Shown here in pieces: positions 27,101 to 32,922 of a stretch of 32,922 bases of DNA; the first letter of the stretch is position 1; every line of letters begins with the position of its first letter. This stretch comes from Bacteroidales bacterium (GTDB taxonomy: Bacteria; Bacteroidota; Bacteroidia; Bacteroidales; UBA7960). The stretch spans positions 1 through 32,922 of the forward strand of contig PWKN01000124.1 of the NCBI GenBank assembly GCA_003559735.1. Direction: 5' to 3'. The translations under genes were made by a program, and so were the position numbers. A model generated the notes under the pieces. That model was not told the origin of the DNA, made no database searches, and saw only the letters and a list, made by a program, of their open reading frames with translations.

Positions 27101-27941
27101 CATTCTCCAGCACCGTTTCGCGATCAATGATCACTTCGGTACGTTCAATGGATACCACCTCCCCGGTATCTTCATCTACAAAGTCCTCGACCCACGACCG
27201 CAACACCCGTGCCGCCAGTTTTCGTCCGGTATATTTTTTCAGTCCTGTTTTTGTTACCTTCACCTCGTCGGCCAGGTCAAATATTTCCAGGATCTGTTTG
27301 TCTGTCTCAAAGCCTATGGCCCTCAACAATGTTGTTACCGGTAGTTTTTTCTTCCGGTCAATGTATGCATACATCACACTGTTGATATCGGTGGCAAACT
27401 CTATCCACGAACCTTTGAATGGAATGATCCGTGCACTGTAGAGCTGGGTGCCGTTGGCATGTACGCTTGTTCCGAAGAACACGCCGGGCGACCGGTGCAA
27501 CTGTGACACCACCACCCTTTCGGCCCCATTAATAAGGAATGTACCCCTGGGGGTCATGTAGGGGATGGTTCCAAGGTAAACATCCTGTATGATGGTTTCA
27601 AAGTCCTCGTGCTCCGGATCCGTACAATACAGTTTTAATTTCGCCTTCAGCGGGACACTGTAGGTCAGTCCCCTGTCGATGCATTCACGGATGGAATACT
27701 TTGGGGGATCAATAAAATAATCCAGAAACTCAAGTACAAAGTTGTTTCTGGCATCTGATATGGGGAAATTCTCACTGAACACTTTGAAAAGTCCCTCATT
27801 CTTCCTGTTTTCAGGTGTTGTCTCCAACTGGAAAAAGTCCTGAAAGGACTTTATCTGGATTTCAAGAAAATCGGGGTAATCAAAGTGCGTGCTTACCGTT
27901 CCGAAATTTACCCTTTCTGCGTTTTTTTGTTGTGCTGCCAA
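24129..27941 (-). CDS. rpoB: RNA polymerase subunit beta
   Basis: The 1270-residue beta subunit shows the rifampicin-pocket region with [24 protein letters not shown] (about 510-535, read in parts), then [29 protein letters not shown]-like [12 protein letters not shown], and the C-terminal [14 protein letters not shown] and [18 protein letters not shown]. The rifampicin-pocket residues look wild type (Asp in FMDQ, His in ITHKRR, Ser in GPGGLSRE). The start [14 protein letters not shown] is the normal family N-terminus. A 269-nt gap with a hairpin separates it from rplL. Confidence 0.98.
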   Translation of the reverse strand: MAAQQKNAERVNFGTVSTHFDYPDFLEIQIKSFQDFFQLETTPENRKNEGLFKVFSENFPISDARNNFVLEFLDYFIDPPKYSIRECIDRGLTYSVPLKAKLKLYCTDPEHEDFETIIQDVYLGTIPYMTPRGTFLINGAERVVVSQLHRSPGVFFGTSVHANGTQLYSARIIPFKGSWIEFATDINSVMYAYIDRKKKLPVTTLLRAIGFETDKQILEIFDLADEVKVTKTGLKKYTGRKLAARVLRSWVEDFVDEDTGEVVSIERTEVIIDRETVLENEHIDLIIDAGVKTIILHKEGVNVNDYMLVYNTLQKDTTNSEKEAVEFIYRLLRNADPPDDETARSMIDKLFFSDKRYDLGDVGRYRINRKLNLNTPMDVKVLTREDIICIVKYLIELVNAKADVDDIDHLSNRRVRTVGEQLYAQFGVGLARMARTIRERMNVRDNEVFAPTDLINAKTLSSVINSFFGTNQLSQFMDQTNPLAEITHKRRMSALGPGGLSRERAGFEVRDVHFTHYGRLCTIETPEGPNIGLISSLCVYAKVNELGFIETPYFEVENGKVRFDKSPVYLSAEEEETEIISQANIPLTKDGQFADERLKVRYQADYPIVEPDQIKLMDVGPNQIASIAASLIPFLEHDDANRALMGSNMMRQAVPLINPEVPIVGTGLEKRVANDSRVLLHAEGHGIVEYVDADTITIKYTRNEEERLVSFEDDVKTYQLTKFSKTNQNTCLSLKPIVKKGQSVKKGQLLCEGYATKNGELALGRNLKVAFMPWKGYNFEDAIVVSEKIVRDDVFTSIHIEEFSLDVRDTKRGAEELTSDIPNVSADAIKDLDEYGLIRIGAEVNEGDILIGKITPKGETDPTPEEKLLRAIFGDKAGDVKDASLKAPPATKGVIVDKKLFSRIIKDRKAKNKEKTYIEKLDAEFNEKAAELRSKLIDKLTVLVSGKTSQGVTNSLKESVVPRGTKFTQKTLNGIDYSTINPNNWTTDKKKNQLIRELLHNYSIQHKDILGVYNRMKFTATVGDELPTGIVQLAKVYLAKKRKLKVGDKMAGRHGNKGIVAKIVRQEDMPFLEDGTPVDIVLNPLGVPSRMNLGQIYETVLGWAGQKLGMTYASPIFDGANVHEINEYMAKAGLPENGKVYLYDGGTGERFDQPATVGVIYMLKLGHMVDDKMHARSIGPYSLITQQPLGGKAQFGGQRFGEMEVWALEAFGAANVLQEILTVKSDDVIGRAKTYESLVKGDNLPIAGVPESFNVLVHELRGLGLNIHFD

Positions 27942-28003
27942 GGTATGTAGGTTTGAAGTTACTAAAAGCTAAAAGATAAAACAGGATAACCGAAATAACG
28001 ATC

Positions 28004-28036
28004 AGACTTCTCAGCGAAACAGCTCCGGAGAAGTCT
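28004..28036 (-). promoter_or_regulatory. Hairpin in the rplL-rpoB intergenic RNA
   Basis: A perfect 9-bp stem AGACTTCTC (28004-28012) / GAGAAGTCT (28028-28036) encloses a 15-nt loop, about 60 nt upstream of rpoB in the 269-nt gap. It has no U-tract, so it is not an ordinary terminator. In Escherichia coli the same gap holds an attenuator and an RNase III site that lower rpoB relative to rplL; a similar role is inferred here. No TAnnTTTG promoter box is found on the minus strand of this gap. Confidence 0.55.
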
Positions 28037-28210
28037 TCATGGTGTTGTTATGTGGCTTTGACTGGTTTGGTTGCGTGCCTGCAGAAAAACACATTCGTCA
28101 TAACAAATGATCCCTCCCTGTATGAACGGTGGTGCTTCCGTGTTGTTGCTGAAGCCGGCATTTCCCTTGCAAGCACGCCAGCAAACCAATAGTGTCATCG
28201 TTACATAACA

Positions 28211-28591
28211 CTACTTTATCTCAACTTCTGCTCCCGCTTCGTCGAGTTGTTTTTTCAGCGACTCGGCTTCGTCTTTTGTAACTCCTTCTTTGATGGCTTT
28301 TGGTGCACCATCAACCAGTTCTTTTGATTCCTTAAGGCCAAGGCTGGTGAGTTCTTTAACGAGTTTCACAACAGCAAGCTTGGAAGGCCCTGAGGCTTTC
28401 AGGATAACATCAAACTGGGTTTTTTCTTCCGCAGCCTCGCCGCCTGCTTCACCTCCGGCAGCTGCAACAGCTACCGGTGCTGCTGCTGCCGGTTCAATAC
28501 CATATTCGTCTTTTAAAATTGTTGCCAACTCATTTACCTCTTTCACTGTCAGGTTAACCAGTTGTTCTGCAAAAGCTTTCAAATCTGCCAT
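28211..28591 (-). CDS. rplL: 50S ribosomal protein L7/L12
   Basis: The 126-residue stalk protein has the N-terminal dimerisation part (1-35), an Ala/Gly-rich hinge (about 37-52) and the C-terminal domain that recruits translation factors ([19 protein letters not shown] and [11 protein letters not shown]). It is highly acidic, as expected. The gene follows rplJ with a 60-nt gap. Confidence 0.98.
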   Translation of the reverse strand: MADLKAFAEQLVNLTVKEVNELATILKDEYGIEPAAAAPVAVAAAGGEAGGEAAEEKTQFDVILKASGPSKLAVVKLVKELTSLGLKESKELVDGAPKAIKEGVTKDEAESLKKQLDEAGAEVEIK

Positions 28592-28651
28592 TTTTTATCG
28601 TTTTTTATTGGGTTTTACGAATGAAAATTTGTTTAATTCAATGAAATAATC

Positions 28652-29182
28652 TTAACTCTCTTTTTCAGAAAGCGTTTTAACAAGGCCGGCAATTGTATTT
28701 CCTCCCGACTGAAGGGAAGAGATGACATTTTTCGCAGGCGATTGTAATAATCCGATAAGGTCTCCGATCAATTCTTCCCTTGATTTGATGTTCGCCAATG
28801 TCTCGAGCTGTTCTTCGCCAACAAAGATTGCTTCTTCGATGTATGCCCCTTTAAACAAGGGTTTCTCGCTTTTCTTTGATTTGCGGAATTCTTTGATCAG
28901 CTTTGCGGGGACATTTCCGGTATCAGAGATCATCACTGAGGTGGCACCGACCATTACCCCGTAAAGCGGGGAAAGGTCTTTTTCGCTTTTCTCAATTGCT
29001 TTTTTCAGCAGGGTGTTTTTTACTACCTCCAGGGATACATTTCTCCGGAAACACAACCTCCTGAGATCATTGATGGTCTCTACGTTCAAATCAGAAGTAT
29101 CGGCCAGATAAATGATATCGCTGTTTTTCAGTTTTTCTGTCAGCGATTCAATGATCTGATATTTTTCTTCTCTGGTTTTCAT
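28652..29182 (-). CDS. rplJ: 50S ribosomal protein L10
   Basis: The 176-residue protein forms the base of the ribosomal stalk and binds L7/L12 dimers through its C-terminal helix. It matches L10 at VSLEVVKNTLLKKAIE (about 49-64) and SREELIGDLIGLLQSPAKN (about 133-151). It lies 39 nt after rplA. That gap looks too short for a large L10-binding leader, so any autoregulation would need an element reaching into rplA. Confidence 0.97.
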   Translation of the reverse strand: MKTREEKYQIIESLTEKLKNSDIIYLADTSDLNVETINDLRRLCFRRNVSLEVVKNTLLKKAIEKSEKDLSPLYGVMVGATSVMISDTGNVPAKLIKEFRKSKKSEKPLFKGAYIEEAIFVGEEQLETLANIKSREELIGDLIGLLQSPAKNVISSLQSGGNTIAGLVKTLSEKES

Positions 29183-29221
29183 AAAGTGTAAACATCTTTA
29201 AAGGCTCACCACCTTTTTCGT

Positions 29222-29917
29222 TTATAATGAAACTGATTTTGTTTCCACCTGGATGCCCGGACTCATGGTGCTCGACAAATATATGCTGCGCACATAGGTC
29301 CCTTTAGCAGCGGCAGGCTTCAACCGTAAAATTGTCTGAATGAGTTCTTTGGCATTATCCACGATCTTTTCTTTCCCAAACGACACTTTCCCGATCCCTG
29401 CATGCACAATACCAAACTTATCCACTTTAAAGTCGATCTTACCGGCTTTCACTTCAGACACCGCTTTACCGACATCCATTGTTACGGTGCCGGCCTTGGG
29501 ATTGGGCATCAGTCCGCGCGGACCGAGAATTCGTCCCAACGCACCAACTTTGGGCATCACATTGGGTGTGGTGATGATCACATCCACATCTGTCCAGCCG
29601 CCTTTGATCTTCTCAACGTATTCATCCAGGCCAACGTAATCAGCTCCGGCTTCTTTTGCTTCATCTTCCTTATCAGGACCACAAAGTACGAGTACACGAA
29701 CGGTCTTTCCTGTTCCGTGCGGCAGGGTAACCACCCCCCTGACCATCTGATTGGCCTTCCGGGGATCTACGCCAAGACGGATATCCAGGTCAACGGATGC
29801 ATCAAAATTTGCATAATTGACCTTTTTAACCATATCTGCCGCTTCGGATAAGGTGTACACCGCATTCTTATCGAACTTTGCTAAAGCTTCCTTTTGTTTT
29901 TTCGTTAATTTCGCCAT
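29222..29917 (-). CDS. rplA: 50S ribosomal protein L1
   Basis: The 231-residue L1 protein of the ribosomal exit-side stalk shows the family signature [28 protein letters not shown] (read in two parts, residues about 113-141) and the paired domain ends [17 protein letters not shown] and [16 protein letters not shown]1 also represses translation of the rplK-rplA unit in other bacteria. It follows rplK with 58 nt between. Confidence 0.98.
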   Translation of the reverse strand: MAKLTKKQKEALAKFDKNAVYTLSEAADMVKKVNYANFDASVDLDIRLGVDPRKANQMVRGVVTLPHGTGKTVRVLVLCGPDKEDEAKEAGADYVGLDEYVEKIKGGWTDVDVIITTPNVMPKVGALGRILGPRGLMPNPKAGTVTMDVGKAVSEVKAGKIDFKVDKFGIVHAGIGKVSFGKEKIVDNAKELIQTILRLKPAAAKGTYVRSIYLSSTMSPGIQVETKSVSL

Positions 29918-29975
29918 TGTATAAGATTGCGTTAAGCTTTAATAATTCATGCCTGTGCCTGGCATTCTGCCGGCA

Positions 29976-30413
29976 CTAAGCAGGGCGTTCCCCTTTGATA
30001 CGAATACCCATACTGCGTGCAGTACCCGCTACCATGTTCATGGCAGAGTCTACCGTAAAGCAGTTAAGGTCAGGCATCTTTTCTTCAGCGATCACCCGTA
30101 CCTTATCCCAGGTAATTGTTGCTACTTTGGCTCTGTTGGGTTCTGCCGAACCTGATTTGATCTTGGCTGCTTCACGCAGTTGCACGGCAACGGGCGGGGT
30201 TTTGATGATAAAGTTAAAGGACTTGTCCTTAAACACCGTAATGATCACCGGTATCACCTTCCCTGCCTTGTCTTGTGTACGGGCGTTGAACTGCTTGCAA
30301 AACTCCATGATGTTCACACCTTTGGCACCCAATGCAGGTCCCACCGGCGGAGAAGGGTTTGCAGCACCCCCTTTGATCTGCAGCTTTATGATTCCACTAA
30401 CTTCTTTTGCCAT
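29976..30413 (-). CDS. rplK: 50S ribosomal protein L11
   Basis: The 145-residue L11 binds 23S rRNA at the GTPase-associated centre. Visible family parts are [19 protein letters not shown] (about 10-28), [15 protein letters not shown] and the C-terminal [12 protein letters not shown]. The N-terminal domain is proline-rich as usual. It follows nusG after 106 nt; this leader might contain an L1 binding site, but I cannot identify one with confidence. Confidence 0.98.
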   Translation of the reverse strand: MAKEVSGIIKLQIKGGAANPSPPVGPALGAKGVNIMEFCKQFNARTQDKAGKVIPVIITVFKDKSFNFIIKTPPVAVQLREAAKIKSGSAEPNRAKVATITWDKVRVIAEEKMPDLNCFTVDSAMNMVAGTARSMGIRIKGERPA

Positions 30414-30519
30414 TTTTTTTAATTGTTTTTCACATTAGGGGACTGATTTTTTATACAGGGGCAGCATCAATGACCGGGAACCGACAACTCCTTGATCTGC
30501 AACACACCCCGGCGAATGA

Positions 30520-31062
30520 TCACTCTTTCTCCACCTGCATAAAACTCAATTCCAAAGGTGTTTTCCGTCCGAAGATCTTCACCATTACCTTCAGCTTTTT
30601 CTTCTCTTCATTGATCTCTTCAATAACACCTGAGAAACTGTTAAACGGACCGTCTGTAACTTTCACTGTTTCTCCCACTATGTATGGGACATTCAATTCT
30701 TCCCCTTTTCCTGACAGCTCGTCAACTTTTCCTAAAATGCGGTTGACTTCCGCTGGCCGGAGGGGTACCGGGTCACCACCAGAGCCCAAAAAACCCAGTA
30801 CACCAGGAATGTTTCGAATAATATGCGGGATCTCCCCTACCAGGGCGGCCTCAATGAGCACATATCCGGGGAAATAGTTGCGCTCAGCGCTGATCTTTTT
30901 CCCCTTGCGCACCTGATAGACCTTCTCTGTCGGAATGAGTACCTGCGACACGTAATCCCCGAGCCCCTGGTTGGCGATCTCATTATCAAGGTATTGTTTT
31001 ACCTTTTTTTCGCCACCGCTGACAGCCCGGACAACATACCATTTTTTTACTTGTTCGCTCAT
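30520..31062 (-). CDS. nusG: Transcription termination/antitermination factor NusG
   Basis: The 180-residue protein has the NGN domain (about 5-115: KKWYVVRAVSGGEKKVKQYL, NYFPGYVLIEA, IPGVLGFLG) and a C-terminal KOW domain (about 125-178: VKVTDGPFNSFSGVIEEI). NusG binds RNA polymerase and links transcription to translation or Rho. It sits between secE and rplK in the conserved order. Confidence 0.97.
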   Translation of the reverse strand: MSEQVKKWYVVRAVSGGEKKVKQYLDNEIANQGLGDYVSQVLIPTEKVYQVRKGKKISAERNYFPGYVLIEAALVGEIPHIIRNIPGVLGFLGSGGDPVPLRPAEVNRILGKVDELSGKGEELNVPYIVGETVKVTDGPFNSFSGVIEEINEEKKKLKVMVKIFGRKTPLELSFMQVEKE

Positions 31063-31155
31063 ACTGACACTAAGAGATCTTTGTTCCGCTATTTGTTTTT
31101 GTCCGGCAATGAAAATCAGATATAACTATTTTGTGCCGAAGCAAAAACGGGATCA

Positions 31156-31350
31156 TTACAAAAAGAGACGGTAAAATTGCTCTAAAACGGAGCTAAAGGA
31201 AATATCCATCAGATAAACGACCAGTGCGATTATCAGGGAAGCAATGGATACCACCACTGCGCTGCTCTGCAGTTCACTCCAGGAAGGCCAGGAAACCTTA
31301 TTGATCAGCTCATCATAGGATTCCTGGATATAGGCTCTGATTTTCTTCAT
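31156..31350 (-). CDS. secE: Preprotein translocase subunit SecE
   Basis: The 64-residue protein is a minimal SecE: an amphipathic N-terminal helix with ESYDELINKVSWPSWSEL (about 10-27) and one membrane segment (about 30-52). It clamps SecY in the inner-membrane translocon. It lies 20 nt after tRNA-Trp and 93 nt before nusG, as is typical. Confidence 0.96.
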   Translation of the reverse strand: MKKIRAYIQESYDELINKVSWPSWSELQSSAVVVSIASLIIALVVYLMDISFSSVLEQFYRLFL

Positions 31351-31370
31351 TTTTCAATCAATTTTTTTTG

Positions 31371-31443
31371 CACGGGTGGAAGGAATCGAACCCTCAACCA
31401 ACGGTTTTGGAGACCGCTACTCTACCAATTGAGCTACACCCGT
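31371..31443 (-). tRNA. tRNA-Trp (anticodon CCA)
   Basis: A 73-nt cloverleaf reads on the minus strand: acceptor ACGGGTG / CACCCGT, D-arm GCTC...GAGT, anticodon stem GCGGT / ACCGT with loop CTCCAAA (anticodon at 31410-31408), T-arm GAGGG-TTCGAAT-CCTTC, discriminator G. The 3' CCA is not encoded. It lies between tuf and secE. Confidence 0.97.
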
Positions 31444-31452
31444 TCACGTAAT

Positions 31453-31486
31453 GGCTTTTGATGGCATCAGGCTGCCATCAAAAGCC
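31453..31486 (-). promoter_or_regulatory. Strong hairpin between tuf and tRNA-Trp
   Basis: A perfect 14-bp stem GGCTTTTGATGGCA (31453-31466) / TGCCATCAAAAGCC (31473-31486) with a 6-nt loop lies 20 nt after the tuf stop and 9 nt before the tRNA-Trp 5' end. No U-run follows it on the minus strand (the next bases are ATTACGTGA), so it is more like an mRNA-stabilising or processing hairpin than a classical terminator. A partial terminator cannot be excluded. Confidence 0.65.
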
Positions 31487-31505
31487 TTCACTATGAAAAA
31501 TATGA

Positions 31506-32693
31506 TCAGTCAACAATTTCGGTTACCTGTCCGGCACCCACCGTGCGTCCGCCTTCACGGATCGCAAAACGGAGTCCCTTGTCCATTGCGACATCAGCGA
31601 TCAGCTCAACATTGATTGTCAGGTTGTCACCGGGCATTACCATTTCACGTCCCTCCGGAAGCATGATTTCACCGGTCACGTCAGTGGTGCGGAAGAAGAA
31701 TTGCGGACGGGATTTGTTTCCGAATGGTGTGTGGCGTCCACCTTCTTCTTTCTTCAGGACGTATACCTCAGCTTTGAACTTTCTGTGCGGCTTAACCGAC
31801 CCGGGCTTACAAATAACCATACCCCTTGTAATTTTGTCCTTGTCGATTCCGCGAAGCAACAAACCAACATTATCGCCTGCTTCACCACGGTCAAGAATCT
31901 TGCGGAACATTTCCACACCCGTTACGACGGATTTCATTTTTTCTGCACCCATACCGATAATATCGACCGGGTCACTGCTGTTGATCACACCTGTTTCAAT
32001 ACGGCCAGTGGCAACAGTACCCCGTCCGGTAATCGAGAACACGTCCTCAACAGGCATCAGGAAGTCCTTATCCACATCACGCTTTGGTAACGGAATATAG
32101 TTATCAACGGCATCCATCAGTTCAACGATCTGCTCAATTCCCTTGGGCTCATTATTGAGTCCGGCAAGGGCAGAACCACGGATCACGGGGATGTTGTCAC
32201 CATCAAACTCGTAGAATGACAGCAGTTCACGGATCTCCATTTCAACCAGTTCCAGGAGTTCTTCATCATCCACAAGGTCAACCTTGTTCATGAATACTAC
32301 CAACTCGGGAACACCAACCTGGCGGGCCAAAAGAATATGCTCACGTGTCTGGGGCATTGGACCATCTGTAGCAGCAACCACAAGGATCGCACCATCCATC
32401 TGGGCAGCACCCGTTACCATGTTCTTCACATAGTCGGCGTGTCCGGGACAGTCAACGTGTGCATAGTGACGCGTCTCTGTCTGATACTCTACGTGTGCTG
32501 TATTGATGGTGATACCTCTTTCCTTCTCCTCGGGCGCATTGTCGATCGAATCGAATGACCTGATCTCAGACCATCCTTTTTCTGCCAATACTTGTGTGAT
32601 CGCAGCGGTGAGTGTGGTCTTGCCATGGTCAACGTGACCAATGGTGCCAATATTCACGTGCGGTTTCGTACGTTGAAATTTTTCTTTTGCCAT
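31506..32693 (-). CDS. tuf: Elongation factor Tu
   Basis: The 395-residue GTPase delivers aminoacyl-tRNA to the ribosome. G-motifs are GHVDHGKT (19-26), DCPGHADY (about 81-88) and NKVD (about 136-139). Domain 2 and 3 signatures include [13 protein letters not shown] and GGRHTPF. It stands in the tRNA-Thr / tuf / tRNA-Trp / secE arrangement and is probably part of one long transcript processed at the tRNAs. Confidence 0.98.
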   Translation of the reverse strand: MAKEKFQRTKPHVNIGTIGHVDHGKTTLTAAITQVLAEKGWSEIRSFDSIDNAPEEKERGITINTAHVEYQTETRHYAHVDCPGHADYVKNMVTGAAQMDGAILVVAATDGPMPQTREHILLARQVGVPELVVFMNKVDLVDDEELLELVEMEIRELLSFYEFDGDNIPVIRGSALAGLNNEPKGIEQIVELMDAVDNYIPLPKRDVDKDFLMPVEDVFSITGRGTVATGRIETGVINSSDPVDIIGMGAEKMKSVVTGVEMFRKILDRGEAGDNVGLLLRGIDKDKITRGMVICKPGSVKPHRKFKAEVYVLKKEEGGRHTPFGNKSRPQFFFRTTDVTGEIMLPEGREMVMPGDNLTINVELIADVAMDKGLRFAIREGGRTVGAGQVTEIVD

Positions 32694-32752
32694 ATCTTAC
32701 TGGTGTTTAGGTTTAATTAAATGGATTCAACAAAAAGATTTCTTCAAAGTAG

Positions 32753-32824
32753 AGCCGATGACGGGAATTGAACCCGTGGCCTCTTCCTTACCAAGGAAAC
32801 GCTCTACCCCTGAGCTACATCGGC
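32753..32824 (-). tRNA. tRNA-Thr (anticodon GGT)
   Basis: A 72-nt cloverleaf on the minus strand: acceptor GCCGATG / CATCGGC, D-arm GCTCAGGGGTAGAGC, anticodon loop TTGGTAA (anticodon at 32792-32790), T-arm CGGG-TTCAATT-CCCG, discriminator T. CCA is not encoded. It precedes tuf by 59 nt. Confidence 0.97.
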
Positions 32825-32843
32825 AGGTAGCATGTATTTTTAG

Positions 32844-32916
32844 AGCGGAAAACGGGACTCGAACCCGCCACCTACAGCTTGGAAGGCTGTCGCTCTACCA
32901 GATGAGCTATTTCCGC
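32844..32916 (-). tRNA. tRNA-Gly (anticodon TCC)
   Basis: A 73-nt cloverleaf on the minus strand: acceptor GCGGAAA / TTTCCGC, D-arm GCTCATCTGGTAGAGC, anticodon stem ACAGC / GCTGT with loop CTTCCAA (anticodon at 32883-32881), T-arm with GGTTCGAGTCC, discriminator T. CCA is not encoded. It lies 19 nt upstream of tRNA-Thr; the window ends 6 nt beyond its 5' end. Confidence 0.97.
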
Positions 32917-32922
32917 TTAAAA

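Noticed and set aside
30414-30519. L1-binding leader before rplK
   Set aside because: Position is right for autoregulation, but I could not identify a specific L1 target structure by eye.

Overview
The window comes from a chromosome of the phylum Bacteroidota, probably Bacteroidales or Marinilabiliales-like. The evidence is: (i) several upstream regions carry the phylum's promoter pair, TTTG near -33 and TAnnTTTG near -7, with few Shine-Dalgarno sequences; (ii) QueA is the long form of about 409 residues; (iii) RpoB is 1270 and RpoC 1437 residues, with a DUF3467 gene directly after rpoC; (iv) tRNA-Gly, tRNA-Thr, tuf, tRNA-Trp, secE, nusG, rplKAJL and rpoBC occur in the order usual for this phylum. 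Nothing indicates a phage or plasmid. Most of the window is core chromosome with small accessory pieces.

Layout. 1-4724 (minus strand): an acyl-CoA ligase gene overlaps queA. A 141-bp MITE-like element sits exactly at the queA stop codon, followed by a heptamer-based 42-bp satellite, a methyltransferase gene of unknown substrate and the 5' part of mnmD. 4863-9127 (plus): a SulP anion transporter, a block of 72-bp repeats, rplS with its own promoter and terminator, and a formiminotransferase-cyclodeaminase gene. 9144-12315 (minus): trmD, an atypical SDR and a lipoprotein related to peptidase family M49 that has lost its zinc-binding residues. 12619-13969 (plus): guaD and a purine nucleoside phosphorylase gene, which together turn guanosine into xanthine. 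14088-19410: a Cro/CI-like, LexA-like self-cleaving repressor gene divergent from a Y-family polymerase gene and a DnaE-type polymerase gene, with a dyad and repeated half-sites in the shared control region. 19376-32916 (minus): the transcription and translation supercluster.

How the genes work together. The most distinctive system is the putative damage-inducible mutasome at 14088-19410. The repressor keeps the S24 serine, lysine and an Ala-Gly cleavage site, and both polymerases carry sliding-clamp binding pentapeptides. The second most notable item is the predicted catalytically dead M49 lipoprotein. The third is repeat biology near queA (mobile element plus heptamer satellite). The right third is ordinary housekeeping sequence, with two strong RNA hairpins (tuf/tRNA-Trp and rplL/rpoB) that may be processing or attenuation signals.
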